Shown here piece after piece: positions 5,067 through 10,715 of a stretch of DNA of 10,715 nt. This stretch comes from CALFXN01 sp937957815. GTDB lineage: Bacteria; Synergistota; Synergistia; Synergistales; Aminobacteriaceae. The position numbers were made by a program, and so were the translations under genes. Below the pieces are notes generated by a model, which was not told the origin of the DNA, did no database searches, and saw only the letters and a program-made list of their open reading frames with translations. The stretch is from positions 1 to 10,715 of the forward strand of contig DAIQNX010000062.1 in the NCBI GenBank assembly GCA_036788195.1, given 5' to 3'. Position 1 is the stretch's first letter. Each line of letters starts with the position of its first letter.

Positions 5067-6005
5067 ATGAAAAGATTTTTTCTGGTTTTCGCGCTCGCTC
5101 TTTCCGTGGCGGCGACGAACACCGAGACGTGGGCGGCCGAAAAGCTCACGGTCATGCTCGACTGGTTCCCGAACGTGGACCATGTGCCGCTGTACGTCGC
5201 CCGCGACAAAGGCTTCCTCAGGGACGCAGGCATCGACGCCGAATTCCTGTCTCCTTCAGAGACCGCCGACGCGCTGAAACTCGCGGCGGCGGGGCAGGTA
5301 GATCTCGCTGTCGGATATCAGCCCCAGATGATCGTGGCGGCTTCTGCCGGAATCGAAGTCCGCGCCGTCGGGCGCCTCGTCGGTCACCCGCTTTCGACGC
5401 TTCTCTTCCTGAAGGGAAAGGGCATCGAAAAACCGTCGGACCTCACGGGGAAGAAGATCGGTTACACGGTTCCCGGAATGATGGACGTTCTCCTGAAGGC
5501 CTTCGCCGAACGAAACGGAATCACCCGGTACGAGGCGGTCAACGTCGGATTCACGATCGTTCCCTCGCTCGCGACGGGTGCCGTCGACGCGATCATGGGT
5601 CCTTTCAAGAACTACGAAACCGTCGAACTCGAACACAAGAACCTTGCCCCACAATGGTTCGAGCTCGAAAAGTACGGAATTCCCGATTACGACGAACTGA
5701 TCGTCGTCGCCGGCGCGAAGACTCTCGCCGCGCGACGCGCGGTCGTCCGGAGCTTCGTCGGGTGCGTCGCGAAGGGCATCGAGTGGACGCGGAAACACCC
5801 CGACGAAGCGCTCGAACTATACTTCGCGGCAGTCCCGGAGGCCCCCCGCGACATGGAGCGGGAGGCTTTCCGGCGCACGCTCCCGCAGTACGCCGTGTCG
5901 CAGCGCTTCGACCGCGACAGGTGGAAGGAGTTCGCGGCTTTCGCGTTCAGGGCCGGGCTGATCGAACGGGAGGTGTCCGTCGATGCTCTCGTCGAGGACA
6001 ACTGA
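5067..6005 (+). CDS. thiY: Periplasmic thiamine-pyrimidine-precursor binding protein (ThiY, NMT1/THI5-like)
   Basis: The 312-residue solute-binding protein should capture HMP or formylaminopyrimidine and deliver it to ThiX/ThiZ. Residues 1-23 form a signal peptide (basic MKR, hydrophobic core, likely cut after Ala23 in TWA/AEK). There is no lipobox cysteine, so a soluble periplasmic protein in a diderm cell is likely. The mature protein opens with LTVMLDWFPNVDHVPLYVA, the hallmark of the NMT1/THI5-like family. GKKIGYTVPGMMDVLLKAF (about 135-155) and the GFTIVPSLATGAVDAIMG region are also typical. AGGGAGG (5051-5057) lies nine bases before the ATG. The last 23 bases overlap thiW. The exact ligand (HMP versus a base-degradation product) is inference. 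Confidence 0.93.
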   Translation: MKRFFLVFALALSVAATNTETWAAEKLTVMLDWFPNVDHVPLYVARDKGFLRDAGIDAEFLSPSETADALKLAAAGQVDLAVGYQPQMIVAASAGIEVRAVGRLVGHPLSTLLFLKGKGIEKPSDLTGKKIGYTVPGMMDVLLKAFAERNGITRYEAVNVGFTIVPSLATGAVDAIMGPFKNYETVELEHKNLAPQWFELEKYGIPDYDELIVVAGAKTLAARRAVVRSFVGCVAKGIEWTRKHPDEALELYFAAVPEAPRDMEREAFRRTLPQYAVSQRFDRDRWKEFAAFAFRAGLIEREVSVDALVEDN

Positions 6006-6498
6006 TCCAGCGCTCGTCCGGAGAACGTGCATCGCCGGGCTCCTGGCCGCAGCGGCAGTGCTCCTCTCCGGAATTTCGATTCCGGTCGGACCGACGAAAT
6101 GCTTTCCCTTCCAGCACGCGGTCAACGCGATCGCGGGAGTTCTCCTGGGGCCCTGGTGGGCTGCGGGAGCCGCCGTCGTGACAAGCGTCGTACGCAATAT
6201 CACGGGAACCGGAACTCTTTTCGCGTTTCCCGGAAGCATCCCCGGAGCTCTTGTCGTCGGCTTCGCGTACAGGTTTCTCCGAAAGGATTGGGCGGCCCTT
6301 CTCGAACCGCTCGGAACGGGACCGGTCGGCGCGACTCTCTCTGCGCTCCTTCTCGGACCCGCGCTCGGTATGGCGCCCGGATTCACCGCGCTCCAGTCGG
6401 CGTTTCTCGCGAGCAGCATCCCCGGAGCGATCATCGGATACGCTGTCCTCCGCATCCTGAGACGCACGATTCGGGGGGAGGATCCGGCAAAGAACTGA
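5983..6498 (+). CDS. thiW: ThiW, thiazole-specific substrate-capture membrane protein
   Basis: The 171-residue membrane protein with about five helices matches ThiW. This is the predicted S component of an energy-coupling-factor importer for hydroxyethylthiazole, the other half of thiamine. The diagnostic stretch is IPVGPTKCFPFQHAVN (about 33-48), followed by GVLLGPWWA and the RNITGTGTLFAFPGSIPGA segment. The length is normal. GGGAGGTG ends seven bases before the ATG, inside the 3' end of thiY, and the 23-base overlap implies coupled expression under the same riboswitch. ECF S components need a shared EcfA/EcfA'/EcfT module, which is not in the window. Together with the ABC importer it gives uptake of both thiamine precursors, matching thiD and thiM on the opposite strand. 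Confidence 0.95.
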   Translation: MLSSRTTDPALVRRTCIAGLLAAAAVLLSGISIPVGPTKCFPFQHAVNAIAGVLLGPWWAAGAAVVTSVVRNITGTGTLFAFPGSIPGALVVGFAYRFLRKDWAALLEPLGTGPVGATLSALLLGPALGMAPGFTALQSAFLASSIPGAIIGYAVLRILRRTIRGEDPAKN

Positions 6499-6516
6499 GA
6501 CTGTCTGCGGGCTTCC

Positions 6517-6525
6517 TGATATACT
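6517..6525 (+). promoter_or_regulatory. Possible extended -10 promoter for the unknown membrane-anchored protein gene
   Basis: TGA directly followed by TATACT (6520-6525, five of six) forms an extended -10 element. The -35 region is poor (GAGACT, 17 bases upstream, three of six). Transcription would start near 6532, about 33 bases before the ATG, giving the gene expression independent of the riboswitch. Confidence 0.4.
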
Positions 6526-6564
6526 ACTTTCCGTACAGCACACCGTCCTATCGAGGTCGATGCC

Positions 6565-7512
6565 ATGGAAGCCCGCGACGGCAAGGGATCCAGCGCCCTA
6601 TCGGTTCTCAAATGTCAGATATCCATCCGGAAGACAAAGCTCGAGCGCTTCCGGATGCTTTTTGTCGCGATCTCCTCGCCGAACGCCGTCGTTTCGTTCC
6701 AGTCCGTCCCGATCGGCGAGGAGAAATCGGACGACGACCTTTCCGTCACGCTCGACACCATATCGTTCGCATCGGCCGTCGCCGAGCGCGCGACAGGACC
6801 TTCAGGGCTGATCCCAGGCACTCCGCCGGCGATCCTTTACGGACGCGTTCTCGATCTCCTCCGGCGGACCATAACGCCGGAACTCCTTAGACAGTGTTCG
6901 GAAACGCCTTCCGGAGACAAAAAAATGGAGGCGGTCATTTCGACCGCCATCGACTCGGAGCTGGGACTCCGTTCCATCGTATACGTCGCGTTCGACACGC
7001 AGGATACGGAAGCGCTCCGGCCCTTTCTGTCAGCCCGGACGAAGGAACCGCCTCCCGTCGCGCCATCCCGGGAGGAACGAAGGGAAGAACCGGCAAATCC
7101 CGTCTCGGATGCAGTCAGCGTCGTCCGGAACTGCACGCCCGCCATCGATCCGGTCGAGGGGAAGAACGCGTCGCGGCTCGGGAAGGGCGACGTGGTAGAG
7201 GTCAGGCTCCCGAAGGAATCGGGAATCTACGAGATGATCGCGAAAAACCGCGCCGATTTCGACGGGCTCGTCGCGGGGCATATCGAGAGCGTCTCGCGTG
7301 ACGGAAAGGGCTATTCCCTCGTCTTCACGATCGCCGAGGGGCTCAGGGGAATGGCCGAACTCGACGGGAACTACAAGATCAAGCTGCTCTACGACGGATA
7401 TGTTCCCGACGCGTCTTCCCGGTCGCGCGGGGATCTGTGGCTCGCCCCGATGGTCGTCCTCGTGTCGCTCGTGGCACTTGCGGCGGTCGTCCTCTACGTC
7501 ATGACGCACTAA
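6565..7512 (+). CDS. Unrecognised protein with a C-terminal membrane anchor
   Basis: The 315-residue protein was not matched to a family. Residues 1-155 look like a folded alpha/beta domain and include an amphipathic stretch, LYGRVLDLLRRTITPELLR (about 91-109). A charged, proline-rich linker (about 158-180, EPPPVAPSREERREEP) follows. A second, mostly beta domain (about 205-283) precedes a single hydrophobic helix (292-312) ending in YVMTH. There is no signal peptide, so most of the protein should face the cytoplasm, held by its tail. GAGGT lies seven bases before the ATG; another ATG at 6560 is too close to that site and opens a different frame. Codon use matches the neighbours. It follows thiW by 66 bases but has a possible promoter of its own, so a thiamine role is not implied. 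Its last 14 bases overlap the end of thiM. Confidence 0.8.
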   Translation: MEARDGKGSSALSVLKCQISIRKTKLERFRMLFVAISSPNAVVSFQSVPIGEEKSDDDLSVTLDTISFASAVAERATGPSGLIPGTPPAILYGRVLDLLRRTITPELLRQCSETPSGDKKMEAVISTAIDSELGLRSIVYVAFDTQDTEALRPFLSARTKEPPPVAPSREERREEPANPVSDAVSVVRNCTPAIDPVEGKNASRLGKGDVVEVRLPKESGIYEMIAKNRADFDGLVAGHIESVSRDGKGYSLVFTIAEGLRGMAELDGNYKIKLLYDGYVPDASSRSRGDLWLAPMVVLVSLVALAAVVLYVMTH

Positions 7513-8341
7513 GCCGCCGGACGTACGCGAGACGACCGACTCCGGAGGAGGCGTCCGCGCTCCCCAGCTTCCAGAGAGCGTCCGCAAGGGCCGACTGAAA
7601 ACTTCCGATTCCCGACGCGCGCCGTTCCGCCCGTTCAGAGGCGAGTTTGAGCGCAAGCAACCCCGCGAGGACCCCGCTTCCGATCCTTCTCACGGCCAGA
7701 CACGCGAGGATGACCGTTCCCGCAAGGCATCCGCTCGCCGGAAGACACGGCAGAAGCTCCGAGCCGCCCCGGACCCTCCACGTTCGCTCCCCGTCGCTGA
7801 CGATATCCTCAGGTCCCGTTATCGCGACGATACAGCCGAATCGCCGAGCCAGAATCCCGGCATTCTCCCCCTCGACGGGGTCGCCCGCGTCCACGCCGCG
7901 CATTCCGCTGCTCCCGCGCGCGAGAAAACGAATCTCGGAGGCGTTCCCCTTGCAGACGGAGACGAGACCCGATTCCAGAATCCGCTTCGCCTGTCCTGCC
8001 CGGGTGTCGCTCGCGCCGACGCCGACAGGGTCGAGAAGCAGCGGCTTCCCGAAGCATTCGTGGCGGATGAGCGTCTGCATCGCATCCCATCCCTCTCCGG
8101 TCGGCGTTCCGAGATTGAACAGGATTGCGTCGGACGACGCGGCGAGTCCGGCTACTTCGGGCGGAAAGGAAGACATCAGAGGCCTCGCGCCGAGCGCCGC
8201 CGCCGCGAGCGCCTGGACAGGCGCCGCAACCCGGTTGGTCAGATGGTGCAACAGGGGACGTCCAGGGCGGATCGCGCCCCAGATGTCCCCCGTCTCGGGC
8301 TCGAAGTTCCAGGAAGAGTCCGGGAGCGTCAGACGAGCCAC
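7499..8341 (-). CDS. thiM: Hydroxyethylthiazole kinase
   Basis: The 280-residue ribokinase-fold enzyme should phosphorylate 4-methyl-5-(2-hydroxyethyl)thiazole with ATP for thiamine salvage. Family landmarks are RPLLHHLTNRVAA (28-40), the NLGTP turn (76-80), LLDPVGVGAS (102-111), KGNASEI (131-137), VAITGPEDIVSDG (172-184) and the catalytic-cysteine loop PASGCLAG (Cys205). Most relatives have GTGC in that loop; here it is ASGC, with the cysteine kept. The GTG at 8341 is chosen because no other usable start codon lies between it and the conserved region. It overlaps the end of thiD by 13 bases, and its own ribosome binding site is weak, so it probably depends on coupling to thiD. The open frame continues upstream antiparallel to nothing and out of frame with thiD; that part is not ThiM. 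It ends 14 bases inside the convergent unknown gene. Confidence 0.92.
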   Translation of the reverse strand: MARLTLPDSSWNFEPETGDIWGAIRPGRPLLHHLTNRVAAPVQALAAAALGARPLMSSFPPEVAGLAASSDAILFNLGTPTGEGWDAMQTLIRHECFGKPLLLDPVGVGASDTRAGQAKRILESGLVSVCKGNASEIRFLARGSSGMRGVDAGDPVEGENAGILARRFGCIVAITGPEDIVSDGERTWRVRGGSELLPCLPASGCLAGTVILACLAVRRIGSGVLAGLLALKLASERAERRASGIGSFQSALADALWKLGSADASSGVGRLAYVRRLSAS

Positions 8342-9141
8342 GGCGCGAGGACCGCGTGCCCGAGCGGACCGGCCCCGTGGCCGGGTCGGAAGCTGCGTCT
8401 GAGAGCGAGCATGAGATACTGCCGCCCCCTGCGGACGGCCTCCGGCAGGTCGCCGCCAGCCGCGAGCTCGGCCGCGATGGCCGCGCTCAGCGTACAGCCG
8501 GTTCCATGGGTGTTGTCCGTCGGGACGCGCGGCGAATCGAAACGCGTGATCGTCCCGTTCGCGAACAGGATGTCCGTCACGACGTCTCCCGTTATCATGT
8601 GTCCGCCTTTGACGAGAACGGCCTTCGGCCCGAACCCGGCGATGATTCGCGCAGCCGATGCCATTTCGTCGATGTTCGCTATCGTCTGTCCGGAAAGTCG
8701 TTCCGCCTCGGGGACATTCGGCGTGACAAGCAGCGCCAGGGGGAGGAGCTCCTCCCGGAGCGCCTCGACGGCGTTCGCGTCGATCAGGGACGCGCCGCTC
8801 TGGGCGATCATGACGGGATCGACGACGAGTTTCGTGACATTGTGCCTGCGCACACCGTCGCAGACACAGCGGATGCTCTCCTCCCGGCTCAGCATTCCCG
8901 TCTTCGCCGCGTTCACGGTGAAATCGGAGAAGACTGCATCCATCTGCGCGGTAATGATCCTCGGCGAGAGATTTTCGATGTCGGACACCATCAGGCTGTT
9001 CTGCGCGGTAATCGCGGTAATGACGTTCATTCCGAAGACACGCAACGCCGCGAACGTCTTGAGATCCGCCTGTATTCCGGCGCCGCCCCCCGAATCCGTT
9101 CCCGCGATGCTCAGGGCGATCCCTCTGTAGAGCGATTCCAC
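8329..9141 (-). CDS. thiD: Hydroxymethylpyrimidine/phosphomethylpyrimidine kinase
   Basis: The 270-residue ribokinase-family enzyme should phosphorylate HMP to HMP-P and then HMP-PP, the pyrimidine donor for thiamine phosphate synthase. The N-terminal SIAGTDSGGGAGIQADLKTF (11-30) is diagnostic. VVDPVMIAQSG (106-116), LVTPNVPEAERL (138-149), VLVKGGH (175-181) and the anion-hole/catalytic loop HGTGCTLSAA (212-221, Cys216) are all intact. The C-terminal GHGAGPLGH also fits. The GTG at 9141 is chosen because GGAGGTGA ends six bases upstream and the protein then starts just before the first strand. Its end overlaps thiM. It lies downstream of pssA behind two hairpins, and no TPP riboswitch precedes it on this strand. 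Confidence 0.96.
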   Translation of the reverse strand: MESLYRGIALSIAGTDSGGGAGIQADLKTFAALRVFGMNVITAITAQNSLMVSDIENLSPRIITAQMDAVFSDFTVNAAKTGMLSREESIRCVCDGVRRHNVTKLVVDPVMIAQSGASLIDANAVEALREELLPLALLVTPNVPEAERLSGQTIANIDEMASAARIIAGFGPKAVLVKGGHMITGDVVTDILFANGTITRFDSPRVPTDNTHGTGCTLSAAIAAELAAGGDLPEAVRRGRQYLMLALRRSFRPGHGAGPLGHAVLAPWLV

Positions 9142-9155
9142 TTCGTTCACCTCCG

Positions 9156-9191
9156 ATAAAAGTCCGGGGGCCCGACAAACCGGGCCCCCGG
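9156..9191 (-). terminator. Hairpin with short T-run between pssA and thiD
   Basis: On the minus strand an 11-bp perfect GC stem (CCGGGGGCCCG at 9191-9181 with its complement at 9174-9164) encloses a six-base loop and is followed by ACTTTTAT. This is a reasonable intrinsic terminator or attenuator. The T-run ends only one base before the GGAGGTGA ribosome binding site of thiD, leaving no room for a promoter between them. Confidence 0.7.
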
Positions 9192-9212
9192 GAGCTGCTC
9201 CATCAATTCGAT

Positions 9213-9230
9213 CCTCTCCCGAAGGAGAGG
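9213..9230 (-). other. UUCG-tetraloop hairpin after pssA
   Basis: On the minus strand CCTCTCC-TTCG-GGAGAGG forms a 7-bp stem capped by a C(UUCG)G tetraloop, an unusually stable RNA fold. It begins ten bases after the pssA stop and is not followed by a T-run, so it may protect the 3' end of the psd-pssA message or mark a processing point rather than terminate. Confidence 0.6.
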
Positions 9231-9240
9231 CCGCATCCAC

Positions 9241-9987
9241 CTACATGTGGTCTTCGGCGGTCTCGTCGTCTTCGGAGGCGACCGTCGGAAGCGAGAGCCA
9301 CTTTCCCCAGTCGAAGCCGACGAGTCCGCTGACGACGTAGATCGTAATCGCCGTCAGGGGCCCGGCCGAGCGGAGAAAGGCGAAGATCGCGACGGCGAGA
9401 GAGAAGAGGAAGAGGAATTTCTTCCTGTCTCCCTGTCCCTTTCTGATCCCCTTGAGGTTCCCGTACGGAACGCTCGAGATCATCAGGACTCCGACCGCGG
9501 CAAGCAGGATCATCGCCATCCAGGGCGCCAGACGTACCCCCGCGATGACGAACGACGCGACGAACAGGCCGCCTGCGGGAATCGGAATTCCCTGAAAGTG
9601 GCCGGTCACGTGGATAACGTTGAAGCGGGCGAGGCGCAGGGCGCCGCAAAGAGCGAAAAACGACGCGACGAGCGCGCCGGAGACGCCCATGAACCCCTTG
9701 AGATAGACGAGGTACAGCAGGACGGCCGGCGCGACGCCGAAACTCACGACGTCGGCGAGGCTGTCGAACTCGAGTCCGAACTGGCTTCCGCCGCCGAGAC
9801 TCCGGGCGACCTTGCCGTCCATGAAGTCGAAGAACACTGCTGCGAAGATCAGCCACGCGGCCGGGACGAAGCTTCCGTGAATCGCGAGGATCAGCGAGAG
9901 CATTCCGCAGAGCAGGTTCCCGCTGGTCACCATATTCGGCGCAATTTCGCGGAAGGGGATATGCCGCCTACGCTTCATGATTTTCAT
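9241..9987 (-). CDS. pssA: CDP-diacylglycerol-serine O-phosphatidyltransferase
   Basis: The 248-residue membrane enzyme should make phosphatidylserine from CDP-diacylglycerol and serine. The CDP-alcohol phosphatidyltransferase signature is complete: Asp54, Asp57-Gly58, Ala61-Arg62, Gly71, Asp75 and Asp79, within DFMDGKVARS and FGLEFDSLAD. The N-terminus PNMVTSGNLLCG and the LRLARFN and FQGIPIPA segments are typical of the membrane-bound subclass II enzymes of Bacillus type. About seven to eight hydrophobic segments are visible, with a short acidic tail. The first ATG (9987) is favoured by GGGAGTG seven bases upstream; another lies three codons later. It overlaps the end of psd by 20 bases, so the two enzymes of phosphatidylethanolamine synthesis are coupled. 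Confidence 0.96.
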   Translation of the reverse strand: MKIMKRRRHIPFREIAPNMVTSGNLLCGMLSLILAIHGSFVPAAWLIFAAVFFDFMDGKVARSLGGGSQFGLEFDSLADVVSFGVAPAVLLYLVYLKGFMGVSGALVASFFALCGALRLARFNVIHVTGHFQGIPIPAGGLFVASFVIAGVRLAPWMAMILLAAVGVLMISSVPYGNLKGIRKGQGDRKKFLFLFSLAVAIFAFLRSAGPLTAITIYVVSGLVGFDWGKWLSLPTVASEDDETAEDHM

Positions 9988-10603
9988 GTCCCATCACTCC
10001 CAGAGCAGATTGACCGGCCGATACGCGATCACCGATTCTGACAGACAACTTTACACTCAAAGGGACATAGACGTCAACCTTGGATCCGAGTTTGATCATT
10101 CCGTACCGGGCGCCCCGGTCGAGGACGTCTCCCTTCGCGAGGCGACAGACGATGCGTCTCGCGAGAAACCCGGCGATCTGAACGAGTCTGACGGGCCCGG
10201 CTCCGGTTTCGAGCGTGACGAGCATCCGCTCGTTTTCCTCGGATGCCTTCGGGGCGAACGCCATCCATTTCTTCCCCGGGACATATTCGAGCGCCGTTAC
10301 GGTTCCGCGGCACGGAAATCGGTTCACGTGGACGTCGAGCGGCGACATGAAGATCCCCACCTTTCGCATCGTCCCGAGTCCGGGGACGTCGGCCTCATGG
10401 ACCTCGACGACCTTCCCGTCCGCGGGGACGACCCAGACGTCCGCGTCTTCCGGAGGAACGCGCTCCGGGTCGCGGGAAAACCAGAGGACAAATCCCAGGA
10501 GCACGACGAATACGGCCGCCAGAAGCCCGGAGAGATACAGGCTTCCGAGGGCGAGCAGCGCGCTCAGGAGAATCGCGGGGCGGCAGTCGGGAGCGAACCG
10601 CAT
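9968..10603 (-). CDS. psd: Phosphatidylserine decarboxylase proenzyme, short type
   Basis: The 211-residue proenzyme should cleave itself and then decarboxylate phosphatidylserine to phosphatidylethanolamine. Two hydrophobic segments (about 9-43) anchor it in the membrane. PADGKV (Asp62) and MSPLDVHVNR (His92) are conserved active-site blocks. The self-cleavage site is Gly173-Ser174 in MIKLGSKVDVYVP, giving a short C-terminal chain with the pyruvoyl group. The length and the LGS rather than LGST site fit the short Psd class found in Bacteroidetes, archaea and others, not the E. coli type. The ATG at 10603 has GAGGAGGA upstream; an upstream in-frame start would add a very arginine-rich, implausible leader. 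It begins two bases after the stop of the preceding gene. Confidence 0.95.
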   Translation of the reverse strand: MRFAPDCRPAILLSALLALGSLYLSGLLAAVFVVLLGFVLWFSRDPERVPPEDADVWVVPADGKVVEVHEADVPGLGTMRKVGIFMSPLDVHVNRFPCRGTVTALEYVPGKKWMAFAPKASEENERMLVTLETGAGPVRLVQIAGFLARRIVCRLAKGDVLDRGARYGMIKLGSKVDVYVPLSVKLSVRIGDRVSAGQSALGVMGHENHEA

Positions 10604-10605
10604 TC

Positions 10606-10715
10606 CTAGTCCTCCTCGTCGCCGAGCAGGCGGACGTCGTTCTCCGGGCCCGCCGCCGGAACGGCGTCGTCGCCGACCACGTCGCAAGGCACCACGCTCA
10701 CGTCCGCAACGAGGT
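10606..10715 (-). CDS. C-terminal fragment of an unidentified protein, cut by the right edge
   Basis: The last 35 codons of a minus-strand gene are visible, ending VRLLGDEED and TAG at 10608-10606. The tail is acidic and contains one cysteine (VVPCDVVGDD). The stop lies two bases before the psd ATG, and the psd ribosome binding site is inside this gene, so the two are almost certainly co-transcribed. Codon use (GAC, GTC, GGC, CTG) matches the neighbours. I do not recognise the family. Confidence 0.55.
   Translation of the reverse strand, partial: LVADVSVVPCDVVGDDAVPAAGPENDVRLLGDEED

Noticed and set aside
4245..6005. Extension of the ThiY frame upstream through the permease gene
   Set aside because: The upstream residues are a shadow reading of thiX. 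A signal peptide and a good ribosome binding site place the true start at 5067.
7499..9178. A long minus-strand open frame that might suggest a 559-residue fusion ending in ThiM
   Set aside because: Only its C-terminal 280 residues match ThiM. The upstream part is an arginine-rich out-of-frame reading of thiD, which is intact in another frame. thiD and thiM are two overlapping genes, not a fusion.
9142..9240. A possible second TPP riboswitch before thiD
   Set aside because: Neither CTGAGA nor CCTGATC-like blocks occur on the minus strand here; the structure consists of two simple hairpins.
10604..10687. Upstream start for psd giving an arginine-rich leader
   Set aside because: It overlaps the end of the preceding gene out of frame and has no family similarity; the ATG at 10603 has a strong ribosome binding site.

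Overview
This is a GC-rich bacterial chromosome segment packed with genes on both strands, and it reads as ordinary core metabolism. The best guess for the host is a diderm anaerobe of the Synergistota type. The ThiY-like binding protein has a plain cleavable signal peptide with no lipobox cysteine, which fits a periplasm. A YvyF-like zinc-ribbon protein, a methylmalonyl-CoA epimerase, the thiazole transporter ThiW and a short phosphatidylserine decarboxylase occur together. The phylum assignment is inference from gene content; nothing in the window proves it.

Layout. Bases 1-466 (minus strand) hold a methylmalonyl-CoA epimerase gene coupled by an ATGA overlap to a gene that runs off the left edge. 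A divergent intergenic region (467-677) leads to a YvyF-like zinc-ribbon/helix-turn-helix gene (plus). A strong hairpin separates this from a convergent universal stress protein gene. Next come a stand-alone prepilin peptidase (plus) and a convergent alpha/beta hydrolase (minus) whose 3' ends overlap by 26 bp.

The centre of the window is a thiamine-precursor salvage locus. A clear TPP riboswitch (about 3330-3415) and a terminator next to the start codon control a plus-strand operon. It encodes an ABC transporter for a pyrimidine precursor (ATPase, permease, periplasmic NMT1/THI5-type binding protein; ThiZ-ThiX-ThiY type) and ThiW, the substrate-capture subunit for the thiazole moiety. A gene for an unrecognised, C-terminally membrane-anchored protein follows from its own likely promoter.

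On the minus strand a run of genes reads leftward from the right edge: an unidentified C-terminal fragment, psd, pssA, thiD, thiM. psd and pssA make phosphatidylethanolamine from CDP-diacylglycerol. thiD and thiM activate the pyrimidine and thiazole that the facing operon imports. Uptake and phosphorylation of both halves of thiamine therefore sit side by side, but only the uptake operon has a visible riboswitch. ThiE, which joins the halves, is not in the window, nor are any de novo genes (thiC, thiG, thiH). Two hairpins lie between pssA and thiD.

No tRNA, rRNA, CRISPR array, insertion sequence or attachment site was seen. No stretch over 300 bases lacks a gene. I did not find a clear new multi-gene system. 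The most unusual points are the regulatory architecture around the riboswitch and the unknown membrane-anchored protein.
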